Shown one piece after another: positions 1-8,446 of a stretch of DNA of 64,000 bases. The DNA comes from Oscillospiraceae bacterium. GTDB lineage: Bacteria > Bacillota > Clostridia > Oscillospirales > Oscillospiraceae. The notes under the pieces are model-generated. The model had not been told where the DNA came from. It searched no databases and worked only from the letters and a program-made list of their open reading frames with translations. Both the position numbers and the translations under genes were made by a program. Within the stretch, counting starts at the first letter, position 1; every line of letters begins with the position of its first letter. The DNA lies in assembly GCA_017398725.1 (NCBI GenBank), contig JAFQFA010000017.1, forward strand, positions 50,320 to 114,319, written 5' to 3'.

Positions 1-81
1 CACAGTTGCCTGCTGAACCAGCGGCTCCATCTCCACCTTCTTGGACTCATCATTAAATACAAAACCAATAGGAAACTTCAT
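1..81 (-). CDS. Unidentified protein, N-terminus only (partial)
   Basis: Only the first 27 codons lie in the window; the gene runs off the left edge. The reading begins MKFPIGFVFNDESKKVEM. It has a strong Shine-Dalgarno (GGAGG 8 nt before the ATG), so it is a genuine start. The fragment is too short to name a family. It is transcribed away from the restriction cluster on its right. Confidence 0.6.
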   Translation of the reverse strand, partial: MKFPIGFVFNDESKKVEMEPLVQQATV

Positions 82-228
82 TTTGTTTCCCTCCTTTCCT
101 TTTGTGACGCTATTGTATCAAACTATTAGTCCAATAAAACGACACAATTAACGCACTTACTCTATTAGACTGCTATCCGCCATTTTTTCGTATAAATCAG
201 CAAAAATCGTGCGAATCTATAATTTTTC

Positions 229-257
229 TTGCCTTTGTCCGTAACTGCTGCTATAAT
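229..257 (+). promoter_or_regulatory. Sigma-A type promoter for the XRE regulator
   Basis: -35 TTGCCT and -10 TATAAT are separated by exactly 17 bp, about 105 bp before the regulator start codon. A hairpin lies between promoter and gene. Confidence 0.6.
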
Positions 258-312
258 AAATAACAACGCTGCCTGCGGCGCTGTAATAGTGCCGGCAGTT
301 GTATACCAACAC

Positions 313-340
313 AAAAAGCCCTGCCGAATGCAGGGCTTTT
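313..340 (+). terminator. Perfect hairpin in the leader of the XRE gene
   Basis: AAAAGCCCTGC and GCAGGGCTTTT form a perfect stem around a 4-5 nt loop, with A and T tracts on both sides. It could terminate in either direction. It sits between the TATAAT promoter and the regulator start codon, so it may attenuate that gene. Confidence 0.6.
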
Positions 341-363
341 ACTTATTTACCGGAGGAATAGAT

Positions 364-576
364 ATGGCAGTTAGTTATAAGAAACTCTGGAAACTTCTCA
401 TCGATAAGGATATCAAAAAGAAAGACCTCAGCGCAAAAGCGGGTGTCAGCCCTGCTACCATTACCAAAATGGGCAAAGGTGGGCATGTTACTACCGAAGT
501 GCTACTAAAGATTTGCACCGCTCTTGATTGCGGCGTCGACGACATTATGGAGATTATCCCTGAATCAGCCCTATAA
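364..576 (+). CDS. XRE-family helix-turn-helix regulator (controller-like)
   Basis: This 70-residue protein is almost wholly one Cro/C1-type helix-turn-helix; residues about 22-41 (KDLSAKAGVSPATITKMGKG) cover the DNA-contacting helices. The start is the ATG with GGAGGA six bases upstream; a longer in-frame reading to the left has no ribosome site and crosses the hairpin. It lies 85 bp before a C5 methyltransferase in the same direction. That position is typical of controller proteins that time expression of restriction-modification genes. Inferred role: transcriptional control of the downstream cluster. It may instead control a lysogeny-type decision of a mobile element. Confidence 0.85.
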   Translation: MAVSYKKLWKLLIDKDIKKKDLSAKAGVSPATITKMGKGGHVTTEVLLKICTALDCGVDDIMEIIPESAL

Positions 577-592
577 TTATCCAATTTATCGG

Positions 593-622
593 ACCATATT
601 ATTTATATTCTTACAGTATGGT
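593..622. promoter_or_regulatory. Inverted repeat before the methyltransferase, possible operator
   Basis: ACCATA and TATGGT form a dyad with an 18-bp AT-rich centre, 40 bp before the methyltransferase start. It could be the binding site of the XRE regulator just upstream; no footprint or second copy supports this. Confidence 0.3.
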
Positions 623-661
623 GCAACAGTTTACAAAATATAGAAAACGGAGCAGATAGAC

Positions 662-2098
662 ATGCTTTTATCAACAAACGAAATCGCGCAAAAATGGGGA
701 GTTTCCGTCACATGGGTCACTATTTTGTGCAAACAAGGACGCATCCCTGGTGTAGTCAGGAAAGGAAATCGTTGGCTGATTCCGGAAGATGCCATCAAAC
801 CCGATGACAAAAGAAAGAACAAAACCGCTATTTCAACCGCTCGCTTTAAGTTTATCGATCTTTTTGCCGGTGTTGGTGGTTTCCATCAGGCTATGCGTTA
901 TCTTGGTGGCGAGTGCGTAATGGCAGCTGAGATTAATCAGGAATGCGTCAAAACATATAAATTGAATTTCAAAACTTCTGAAAAGGAAATCCGTGGCGAT
1001 GTCAAAAAGATTGATCCCACAACCATCGCCCCCTTTGATGTCCTTTGCGCCGGATTCCCTTGCCAGCCTTTCAGTAAAGCTGGTGCGCAGCAAGGTTTTC
1101 AGGATAAAACCCGAGGCAATCTTTTCTATACCATCATGGACATTCTTGATGCACATCCAGAGGTAAAATTCGTCATTCTTGAGAATGTAAGAAACCTGGC
1201 AGATAAGTCCGAGAACTGGGATATTATAACATCGGAGTTGATGAAACGTAATTTTTACATTACCAAAGAACCTGTTATTCTCTCCCCTTCAGACTTTGGA
1301 ATCCCTCAAATCCGCGAGCGTGTTTACATTCTTGGCATTCGGAAAGACATCCGTAATGAAACAATTCTTTCAAATGGTTTCATCCATTTCGATGATCTAG
1401 ATTTAGAAAAGCATATGCGCCCTTGTAAAATGGGTGATGCATGGACTATTCTTGAGGATAATGTGGATGATTCCTATATTATTACACCCGAACAAGAAAG
1501 AATGATTTTTGCTTGGGATGAATTCCGCAGGGGAACCGATATTAAAGTGATAGGCTTCCCACTCTGGCTAGATAGTTTTGGCTTGGGTGTCGATGATGAC
1601 AAGACTGTTTTCGATGCACAGGGATATGATGATATGCCAAAGTGGAAAAAGCGATTCCTCGAAAACAATCGCAAGTTCTATTTAGAACACAGAGAGTTTA
1701 TTGATCCGTGGGTCGAAAAGTACGACATGACCAACAAGATTAAACTTTTCAAAAAATTTGAATGGAACTGTGGAACAGACGTTGACAATATCAAGAACTG
1801 CCTTATTCAGATTCGGCAATCCGGTATTCGAGCAAAGAGACCTACATATTATCCCTCACTTGTCGCTATTGTCAACACCCCAATTATTTGGGACGAAAAG
1901 AAGGGGCACTTCCGGAAAATTACGCCCAGAGAAGCAGCTAACTTACAGAGTTTCCATGCCAGCTACAAGTTCCAAGGAACCGATGCAATCATCTATAAAC
2001 AATTGGGTAACTCTGTTAATGTACGTATTTTAAAAATCCTTGGGGAAAGCCTTTTCTCCTTAGCAAACGAAGGATGGGATGGTGAATTAGATGGCTAA
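662..2098 (+). CDS. DNA (cytosine-5) methyltransferase with N-terminal excisionase-type HTH
   Basis: Transfers a methyl group from SAM to C5 of cytosine in DNA. Residues 1-48 form a MerR/excisionase-like HTH (STNEIAQKWGVS, then WLIPEDAIKP). The methylase follows: motif I FIDLFAGVGGF at about 64, motif IV GFPCQPF with catalytic Cys134, motif VI ENV, motif VIII QIRERVYIL, motif IX REAANLQSF and motif X QLGNSVNV. All core motifs are present, so activity is expected. The last codons overlap the next gene by 8 bp, implying translational coupling. In this context it is the modification arm of the Z1/MutL-type system that follows. The HTH fusion is unusual for a Dcm-like enzyme and recurs in two other genes of the island. 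Confidence 0.95.
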   Translation: MLLSTNEIAQKWGVSVTWVTILCKQGRIPGVVRKGNRWLIPEDAIKPDDKRKNKTAISTARFKFIDLFAGVGGFHQAMRYLGGECVMAAEINQECVKTYKLNFKTSEKEIRGDVKKIDPTTIAPFDVLCAGFPCQPFSKAGAQQGFQDKTRGNLFYTIMDILDAHPEVKFVILENVRNLADKSENWDIITSELMKRNFYITKEPVILSPSDFGIPQIRERVYILGIRKDIRNETILSNGFIHFDDLDLEKHMRPCKMGDAWTILEDNVDDSYIITPEQERMIFAWDEFRRGTDIKVIGFPLWLDSFGLGVDDDKTVFDAQGYDDMPKWKKRFLENNRKFYLEHREFIDPWVEKYDMTNKIKLFKKFEWNCGTDVDNIKNCLIQIRQSGIRAKRPTYYPSLVAIVNTPIIWDEKKGHFRKITPREAANLQSFHASYKFQGTDAIIYKQLGNSVNVRILKILGESLFSLANEGWDGELDG

Positions 2099-3647
2099 AA
2101 GCATCAACATTCGACCGACAACAAGTGTGTATGCGACATACAAAAATATTCGATATGATCCCTGGACAGCTATCGCTGAATTTGTTGATAACTCTACGCA
2201 AAGCTATTATGACAATGTCGCCAAATTGGAAGCTACAAAATATTGGTCCGGTCTTCAAATTGATATCGAATACAAGCGCGACAAAGTAAACGGCGATTAT
2301 CTGATTATTCGAGATAATGCGTATGGTATGGATTTCAATGATTTTCAGCGTGCAATCATGCTCGATAGCCCTCCTAAAAAAACATCCCGTAGCGAATTTG
2401 GCATGGGCTTAAAAACTGCAGCATGTTGGTTTGGTAAGCGCTGGAGTGTAGAATCTGCAGCATTGGGTTCTGGTATCAAATATAGAACTACTGTGGATGT
2501 GGAAGCACTTAGCAAATACAAAAATGAAGAGATCACAGTAGAAGAAATTCCATGCAGCAAAAAGGAACACGGCACCACTATTACTATCAGAGATTTGAAC
2601 CGCACACTCTCCGGAACACAAATCGGCAAAACTAAGGATCAGTTGCGTGGAATGTATCGTTCTGATATTCGTTCAAGTAAAATCCAGATTCTTTATAACG
2701 GAGTTGCACTCGTATACGAAACACCGAAAGTCCTTACCGAAATGCTCCCTGACGGTTCTGAGAAGGTCTGGAAGAAAGACATCGACTTCACATTTGACTT
2801 TAACGGTCAAACCAAGCGTGTTTACGGCTTTATCGGCCTTCTTGAAGAAGGTAGCACATCTGGCGCTGGTTTTACATTGATGCGGTATGGTCGCGTAATT
2901 GTTGGTGGATATGAAAATGGTTATAGACCAGAAGAAATCTTCGAAAAATCCAACTCTTATGTTTATCAGCGGCTATTTGGCGAACTCAATCTCGATGACT
3001 GGAAGGTAACACAAACAAAAGATGCTTTTGACCTGTACGGCGGTCTTGAAGATATTCTCATTGAGAAACTGAAAGAAGTTTGTGAAGACTATCGCAAAAA
3101 GGCGAAGGAATATCGTAAACGCCCGAAAGTTACAATCAAAACTGGCATCGACACCTTGGTAAACACTTTCACCAACGCAGGAGTTATCGATGAAGTTGAA
3201 GTCACCTCCATCCCAAGTAATATTAATACTGACAGTAGTAATACTTCTCTATTTGATGATGAACCGGAAGCCGAAACTGAAGTACCAGCAGAACTTGATC
3301 CTACCGATATTGAAATCGAAGGAGAAAACGGCAAACGCCTTGTTTTCAAATGCAATGGAGAAAAATATGTCTTTAATTTCATCCTGAAGAAAAACGACCC
3401 TAATAGTCGCTGGCTAAATATTGGCATGAAGGATGACGAGTACATAATCGAATGGAATATTCGGCATATGTTCTTTAAGCCCTATATCAATGACGAGCAT
3501 TTTCTCACTATTATGGAGCAATTCACCTTTGCCTTAGCTCTTTCAGAAATTGAAGCTTTGCGGTTAAGCACCGATGGAAAAATCGATCCCAGCAGTATTC
3601 GAATGAAGATGAACGATACCCTGAAAGCTGTTATAACGGAGGAATAA
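2091..3647 (+). CDS. GHKL ATPase, MORC/MutL-like, of a restriction system
   Basis: Predicted HSP90/MutL-type ATPase. The N box (AIAEFVDNSTQS, Asn34), DNAYGM near residue 76 and a glycine loop EFGMGLKTAACW form the Bergerat fold; an S5-like segment follows to about residue 340. An acidic linker near residues 385-410 joins a C-terminal domain of about 110 residues that I do not recognise. Prokaryotic MORC/paraMORC proteins of this kind are known from restriction-modification neighbourhoods, where they are thought to act as ATP-driven clamps with nucleases. It overlaps the methyltransferase by 8 bp and precedes the Z1 gene by 2 bp, so it is part of one operon. Confidence 0.85.
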   Translation: MAKSINIRPTTSVYATYKNIRYDPWTAIAEFVDNSTQSYYDNVAKLEATKYWSGLQIDIEYKRDKVNGDYLIIRDNAYGMDFNDFQRAIMLDSPPKKTSRSEFGMGLKTAACWFGKRWSVESAALGSGIKYRTTVDVEALSKYKNEEITVEEIPCSKKEHGTTITIRDLNRTLSGTQIGKTKDQLRGMYRSDIRSSKIQILYNGVALVYETPKVLTEMLPDGSEKVWKKDIDFTFDFNGQTKRVYGFIGLLEEGSTSGAGFTLMRYGRVIVGGYENGYRPEEIFEKSNSYVYQRLFGELNLDDWKVTQTKDAFDLYGGLEDILIEKLKEVCEDYRKKAKEYRKRPKVTIKTGIDTLVNTFTNAGVIDEVEVTSIPSNINTDSSNTSLFDDEPEAETEVPAELDPTDIEIEGENGKRLVFKCNGEKYVFNFILKKNDPNSRWLNIGMKDDEYIIEWNIRHMFFKPYINDEHFLTIMEQFTFALALSEIEALRLSTDGKIDPSSIRMKMNDTLKAVITEE

Positions 3648-3649
3648 TC

Positions 3650-5782
3650 ATGAGTGAAAATATCGATATGAGTTATTACACTCCCGATAATGAAACTTGG
3701 GCAGTTTCTTTGGATGGTCGCTATATGACCGCTATACAAAACTATCTGGAAGCAGATGGAATCCCTTCTATTGGTGTTGCCAAGATTGTAGAAAATGCAG
3801 CTAAGACCCTTTCGTACTGCCCAGATCCAGAAGGAACAGACCAATGCCAAAAAACTGGTATTGTAATTGGCAAGGTTCAGAGCGGTAAGACCTCTAACTT
3901 TATTTCCATTACTGCTCTTGCCTTTGATAATGGCTACGACATCGTCGTTGTACTGGGCGGAACTAAGAAGCCTCTTGTTACTCAGAACAGAGATCGCATC
4001 AAAGAATACTTTGACGCAACGAAAGAGGTTCTGGTCCTTGATACTACAGATTTCAAGGATCAACTCACGGCTCAAAAGATGCATCAGTTTAAAAAGATGG
4101 GCAAAAAGGTTGTAATTGTCGCATTGAAAAGTCCTGCTCAAATTAACTATATCGCAGAGAGCATTTTTGATGATCCTATTTTGGCCGAGAAACCCACCCT
4201 CATTATCGATGACGAAGGTGATGAGGCATCTTTGAACACCCTTGTAAAGAAAGGCAAAAAGAGTTCCACCTATTTGGCCATTGAAGGACTAAAGTCCCGC
4301 CTCAATCGTCATTGCTTCCTTTCTATCACCGCAACCCCTCAGGCCAACCTTCTGATTGATACCTTGGATGTCTTATCCCCAGACTTCGGCGTGCTTGTAG
4401 ACCCCGGAAAAGGTTATTGCGGCCTGGATGTGTATCACAGTGATAATACTTATACAAGAAAGATTTCAGACAGCGAAACCTCTTTGCTTGATGATGGCAT
4501 TCCCCAATCATTCATCGAGGCCATTTCTATGTTCTTCGTAGCATGCGCTATTTTCAAGAATCGCGGCAAAAAACCTGGTGACAAGCTTTCTATGCTTGTT
4601 CATCCCAGCCAGTTAAAAGCTGATCATGAAAAAGTCTTCCAAAAGGTAGAGACACTGATCAATGACTGGTGCCAGCGTTCTGAGAATAAAAACGACATTG
4701 CTTATGCATCGCTGAAGAAGACGCTGTTGGCTGCCTACAAAGAATATGAGTCCGCTGGCGTAGAAGGTATGCTTCCTTTTGACATATTGGAAGATGACAT
4801 TATCGAAGCAATTAATGTGTGTGGACGGCACAAAGTAAATGGTGACAGCGTTCCAAAAGGTGCCGATGATATATACGACTACAATTTGTATGTCGGTGGC
4901 ACAATGCTTGGACGAGGACTGACACTCAAAGGACTGGCTATCACCTATATCATTAGAACCGCTAAAGGCGCATCTACGGTAGATACTGTGCAGCAGAGAG
5001 CTCGTTGGTTTGGATACAAGATGAAATACCTTGACCTTTGCCGAATCTTTGCAGTAGGTAAGATTATCAAGGAGTTCCGTGAAATCCGAGATCATGAAGA
5101 AGATCTTTGGGAGACAGTTCGTCAAGCCAATTGTCAAGGTACTCACTTCAAAGATATGGCTCGCATCTTTGCACTTAGCGACGATCTGAAAATGACTCGC
5201 AGCGCTGTTGCAAAAACCGATCATTACTCATTTAAATTCTGGAACAAACAAAGAGAGTTCCAAAATATTCAAGAGTATATTGATAGCAACAAAAGGATTC
5301 TTGAAGCATTTAGAACAAAGTACTCTGCTACTCTGGACATTAGGCAATTTGGCGAAGGCTCACCATATGCTGTTATTCCTGGGATAGATTTTTCCGAAGT
5401 CAAACAAGAAATATTTGATAAATTTTGTTTTGTTTCTGGTGAAAAATTCAATCGTTCCGTCGTGGATAAACTCGAAATTTTGCTTAATCGTAAGAACCTA
5501 AACCCCAAGGTCGACATTATTTGGATGCGAGATGGCGCATTTTCGCGCCATGCTATTGACTGCGGACATATCCCCAATTATAGTGTTGGTCGTCGTCCCA
5601 AGGACCTCAAAAAACCTGCAACATATCTTGGCGACGACTATCAGTTCGTGACGCCTGATACTATGCAACTGCAGATCCATGCAATTTATGACACCAACAC
5701 ACAGGTGGCCAGTCCCACATTGGCTTTTTACATTCCCAAAAATGTTATTGAGCAATTAACTAACCTTGTCATTCGCGCTTAA
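3650..5782 (+). CDS. Z1-domain superfamily II-like ATPase/helicase
   Basis: 710-residue P-loop protein of the Z1 family. Walker A is GKVQSGKTSNF with Lys80; Walker B is IIDDEGDEAS near residue 187; motif III-like SITATPQANL follows near 224; the C-terminal core shows LGRGLT and QQRARWFGY near 420-455, the arginine-finger motif of SF2 enzymes. Z1 proteins occur with MutL-like ATPases and PD-(D/E)XK nucleases in bacterial defence loci and are presumed to translocate on or remodel DNA. Clear ribosome site GGAGG before the ATG. It sits 2 bp after the GHKL gene and 14 bp before the nuclease, so these four genes are probably co-expressed. Confidence 0.9.
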   Translation: MSENIDMSYYTPDNETWAVSLDGRYMTAIQNYLEADGIPSIGVAKIVENAAKTLSYCPDPEGTDQCQKTGIVIGKVQSGKTSNFISITALAFDNGYDIVVVLGGTKKPLVTQNRDRIKEYFDATKEVLVLDTTDFKDQLTAQKMHQFKKMGKKVVIVALKSPAQINYIAESIFDDPILAEKPTLIIDDEGDEASLNTLVKKGKKSSTYLAIEGLKSRLNRHCFLSITATPQANLLIDTLDVLSPDFGVLVDPGKGYCGLDVYHSDNTYTRKISDSETSLLDDGIPQSFIEAISMFFVACAIFKNRGKKPGDKLSMLVHPSQLKADHEKVFQKVETLINDWCQRSENKNDIAYASLKKTLLAAYKEYESAGVEGMLPFDILEDDIIEAINVCGRHKVNGDSVPKGADDIYDYNLYVGGTMLGRGLTLKGLAITYIIRTAKGASTVDTVQQRARWFGYKMKYLDLCRIFAVGKIIKEFREIRDHEEDLWETVRQANCQGTHFKDMARIFALSDDLKMTRSAVAKTDHYSFKFWNKQREFQNIQEYIDSNKRILEAFRTKYSATLDIRQFGEGSPYAVIPGIDFSEVKQEIFDKFCFVSGEKFNRSVVDKLEILLNRKNLNPKVDIIWMRDGAFSRHAIDCGHIPNYSVGRRPKDLKKPATYLGDDYQFVTPDTMQLQIHAIYDTNTQVASPTLAFYIPKNVIEQLTNLVIRA

Positions 5783-5796
5783 GAAGGAGGGATCCT

Positions 5797-6762
5797 ATGA
5801 ACATCGTTGATTTGTTCCGGCTGCATTTTGGGACAAACACCCCCGCCACCAACGATTTTTCGTTAATTGAATATGGTTCCAGAATTCTTATCGGTGTGGA
5901 TAAAGCTTCTTATGTTTGTGTCGTTGTAAAATCTGCAAATCCTAACAGATTTCCATTAAAACATAAAACGCAGAACATGAGCATTGAATGCAATGTCAAA
6001 GTCCATTATAGTCTTCATGGCAATGCATTTAACGATGTGGTTCATATTATTCGTTGCTTGTCGGAAAAACAGCGGGAAAAAGAATTGTTTCTTGAACTTG
6101 CGGCCGTATTAATCCAAGAGAGCGATGGATCTGAAGAAGCAATTATGGATACCTTCAACACGCTTCGTACATTTTTTAACGACAAGAAGGAAGTTTCGGA
6201 CAACGAACTTATAGGTTTATACGCAGAATTGTACACAATCTGTCGATACGAAGCATGTATTGGGCTAGGCAAATATTGGCAGTCACGCGATCGCATGAAG
6301 TTTGACTTCTCAATTTCTGATAAAATCAAGCTTGAAGTTAAAGCAACAACCAAAAACTCTCGGACACATCACTTCCGTCATGAGCAATTGATGACCGAAC
6401 TATACGACATCTATGTTCTATCCTATATGCTTAGGTACGATGACGAAGGTCTTTCCCTATACGACGTCTTAATCGCAAGCAAGCGTATTCTCGAAGTTGA
6501 TTCGCGAAAACTTATTAAAATCAATTATATTCTCAAAAATGTGAGCGAAGATCGACTGAAAGGAATGCGATTCAACAAGGAGTTCACCGAATCCCATAGA
6601 CATTTTTATCAAGCTGCGGATATTCCCAAATTCAACCAAGTTGCTCCTATGGGTGTGGCTAATGCTGAATATGATTGTGTCCTAGACACCGTCTCGTATA
6701 TTGACGATCAGATGTTTATTGAAATTGTTGAATCCATAAAACGGGAGGTTCCCTATGTTTAA
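5797..6762 (+). CDS. PD-(D/E)XK nuclease-like protein, DUF4420 type
   Basis: 321 residues. The nuclease core is visible: GLYAEL with Glu144, a strand ending FDFS with Asp170, then LEVKATTK giving the E-x-K pair Glu180/Lys182, followed by a His/Arg-rich helix (RTHHFRHEQL). This matches the DUF4420 family found beside Z1 and MutL-like ATPases. It is the likely DNA-cleaving arm of the cluster. Strong AAGGAGG ribosome site. The 3' end overlaps the next small gene by 8 bp. Confidence 0.85.
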   Translation: MNIVDLFRLHFGTNTPATNDFSLIEYGSRILIGVDKASYVCVVVKSANPNRFPLKHKTQNMSIECNVKVHYSLHGNAFNDVVHIIRCLSEKQREKELFLELAAVLIQESDGSEEAIMDTFNTLRTFFNDKKEVSDNELIGLYAELYTICRYEACIGLGKYWQSRDRMKFDFSISDKIKLEVKATTKNSRTHHFRHEQLMTELYDIYVLSYMLRYDDEGLSLYDVLIASKRILEVDSRKLIKINYILKNVSEDRLKGMRFNKEFTESHRHFYQAADIPKFNQVAPMGVANAEYDCVLDTVSYIDDQMFIEIVESIKREVPYV

Positions 6763-7057
6763 AACGTACGACTTGTTCGATCACAGAAGTATTGACGATT
6801 TGGTTCCTGAGATCGTTTACTACTACCTATTTCAGGGATTGAGTCTAACGGCAATTGAGGAAAAACTCTTCAAAACAGATGCATATCACGGCTGGCTCAC
6901 CAAAGCTTTCTTAAACTATTATGGTATTGACACTGAAAAGGAAAATAAGGGTATTTACTTCAACAAGACTATGCCAGAAGTCGTTGACGTTTTGTATAAG
7001 AGTTCTAACATCGCACACGTCCGTGTTGCCAAGTTATTAAAGGAAAAGTATCTATAA
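6755..7057 (+). CDS. Small accessory protein of the Z1 cluster, unknown
   Basis: 100 residues, translationally coupled to the nuclease by an 8-bp overlap; GGGAGG lies inside the nuclease 3' end. The sequence is mostly helical, with IVYYYLFQGLSLTAIEEKLF resembling a small helical or winged-helix module, and a basic C-terminus. I do not recognise the family. Coupling suggests it works with the nuclease, for example as a specificity or inhibitor subunit, but this is inference only. Confidence 0.7.
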   Translation: MFKTYDLFDHRSIDDLVPEIVYYYLFQGLSLTAIEEKLFKTDAYHGWLTKAFLNYYGIDTEKENKGIYFNKTMPEVVDVLYKSSNIAHVRVAKLLKEKYL

Positions 7058-7089
7058 ATCTTATCTAAACGAAAAGAAAGGTGAGTTTC

Positions 7090-7395
7090 ATGGCAACACT
7101 CGAACAGTTATTTAATAACGATATGAAGAATATCTACATTACCGCCAAAAAGGACCTCGGCTATAACGCAACGCGATTCTTGCAACTTCTTTCCCAAAAG
7201 GGCGGTGTTGAAACAGCTCGTCAGCTTATTGCTAAAGACGGTGGAACTTATGGGTTTGAAGTGTTATGGGAGGCTGGTCGGCTAGATTTATCCGTAGAAG
7301 CACTTGTTCTAGATCCTAAATATCTTCCCCTTTTTAGTGAAGCAGAACACGAAATATGTCGAGAACGGCTATTGCTGCATGGGTATTCTAAATAA
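7090..7395 (+). CDS. Small helical protein at the end of the Z1 cluster
   Basis: 101 residues from the ATG; AAAGGTG six bases upstream decides this start over a GTG nine bases earlier. The helical sequence ends in LPLFSEAEHEICRERLLLHG, similar to a C-terminal tail that, as I recall, recurs in proteins near bacterial defence genes. No catalytic motif is visible. It is the last gene before a strong terminator, so it closes the operon. Function unknown. Confidence 0.75.
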   Translation: MATLEQLFNNDMKNIYITAKKDLGYNATRFLQLLSQKGGVETARQLIAKDGGTYGFEVLWEAGRLDLSVEALVLDPKYLPLFSEAEHEICRERLLLHGYSK

Positions 7396-7404
7396 TCTAT
7401 ATCA

Positions 7405-7444
7405 AAAAGAGGTTTCGTACAAAAGCATGTACGAAACCTCTTTT
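7405..7444 (+). terminator. Rho-independent terminator of the Z1 cluster
   Basis: AAAGAGGTTTCGTAC pairs with GTACGAAACCTCTTT around an 8-nt loop, followed by TTTT. The same stem core (GAGGTTTCG) is used by the terminator of the TOPRIM gene about 1 kb away. Confidence 0.9.
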
Positions 7445-7534
7445 AATTATTTCCTCGCATATCAATTCTGTCAGGCTGTGGATTTTTGCATTACCCCAAT
7501 AGAATTGAGAGTACCCACCGCATTGGGCAGATAA

Positions 7535-7708
7535 TTATTTTTCCTTTCTGACACCTTTAAATGGTGTGCCGTCTTGCTTGACATCCATAAAGCGACCAGT
7601 ATTCGAATCGCGCTTTACCCATTGCTCTGTTTTAGGATTATAAGTTTGAGCGCGCTGTCTAACTGCACCGTTTCTGTGGCCGTCACCTTTAGGGGGATTT
7701 GTAGCCAT
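7535..7708 (-). CDS. 57-residue conserved hypothetical protein
   Basis: Starts at ATG after AGGAGG and reads MATNPPKGDGHRNGAVRQRA before a Trp/Lys-rich centre and a GTPFKGVRKEK tail. Very basic, glycine-rich and probably unstructured. Sequences like this are, from memory, widespread as tiny hypothetical proteins beside phage-related or defence genes. Downstream of and co-directional with the ribbon-helix-helix gene (33 bp gap), so probably in the same transcript. Function unknown. Confidence 0.75.
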   Translation of the reverse strand: MATNPPKGDGHRNGAVRQRAQTYNPKTEQWVKRDSNTGRFMDVKQDGTPFKGVRKEK

Positions 7709-7741
7709 AACAATTACCTCCTACATGCTATTGACAATTAT

Positions 7742-8302
7742 TTAATAAGAAATACTTTTAATATGGTACGGAGCAAAACTAACTTTGCTTCGACCGTCCG
7801 TGTACGTAGCATCATTATAAGCGATTTGTAAATCGATCTTCTCCTCATTATCAGATCTAGAAACCAAAGCAGATGCTTTAATCGCCTGTGCAGGAATCTT
7901 AAAGAGGTGGATTTCTTTCTTCATCCAGTCATTCAAGATTAAGTACCAGTCCTGTTTTAATGCATCAAATAAAGGGTTGGCCCAATAATAGTTTCCCGCC
8001 TTATTTTTTGATGCAAACGTCACATTGTTATTAGTATAAATACCATCTCGCCGGAACAAATTTACTGCAGCACTTTTCGTAATGCGTCCATTTTCAACGC
8101 CCACAGGAACAGGTACCACCGGTTCGACCGGTGTCTGGACCTCAATCTTAGGTACATCCGCCACCAAGAAAGAAATGCTACCATCACGTACAACTCTTTT
8201 CAGCGCCATCTTTGTTACTACGCTTGCATCCAGACCGATTGTTTCAAGGATTTGTTCCGCCTCATGAAGTAACTGCTCGTCAACATAAATTGCATTTGCC
8301 AT
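7742..8302 (-). CDS. RelB/DinJ-like ribbon-helix-helix protein with unknown C-terminal domain
   Basis: 186 residues. Residues 1-48 look like a RelB/DinJ ribbon-helix-helix: a short strand, AEQILETIGLDASVVTKMAL and a VVRDGSISF tail. A Pro/Val-rich linker (about 52-68) leads to a roughly 115-residue domain containing NVTFASKNKAGNYYWANPLF and WYLILNDWMKKEIHLFKIPA that I cannot name. No toxin of RelE/YafQ type is adjacent; the only co-directional partner is the 57-residue gene. It could be an antitoxin fused to its effector or a DNA-binding single-protein system. Ribosome site GGAGAG precedes the ATG. Confidence 0.8.
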   Translation of the reverse strand: MANAIYVDEQLLHEAEQILETIGLDASVVTKMALKRVVRDGSISFLVADVPKIEVQTPVEPVVPVPVGVENGRITKSAAVNLFRRDGIYTNNNVTFASKNKAGNYYWANPLFDALKQDWYLILNDWMKKEIHLFKIPAQAIKASALVSRSDNEEKIDLQIAYNDATYTDGRSKVSFAPYHIKSISY

Positions 8303-8336
8303 GTAAATCTCTCCTTTGTTTTTTGTTTGTGCGTTA

Positions 8337-8365
8337 ACAATACCATAATCTTACCCGTTTGTCAA
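8337..8365 (-). promoter_or_regulatory. Promoter of the ribbon-helix-helix gene flanked by A/C repeats
   Basis: Reading on the minus strand, TTGACA, 17 bp, TATTGT. Copies of an ACAAACAAAAA-type repeat lie upstream of the -35 (about 8370-8394) and downstream of the -10 (about 8315-8333). That layout suits autoregulation by a ribbon-helix-helix protein. Confidence 0.6.
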
Positions 8366-8446
8366 TATGTTTTTATTTGTTTTTGTTTGTTTTTCTGGAC
8401 AAGCAAAAACATCATCCAACTTGGTAGTACAAACTGGTTCTAATGC

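Noticed and set aside
229-363. Extended 115-residue version of the first XRE protein
   Set aside because: The extension contains the promoter and a terminator-like hairpin and has no ribosome site; the ATG at 364 is well supported.
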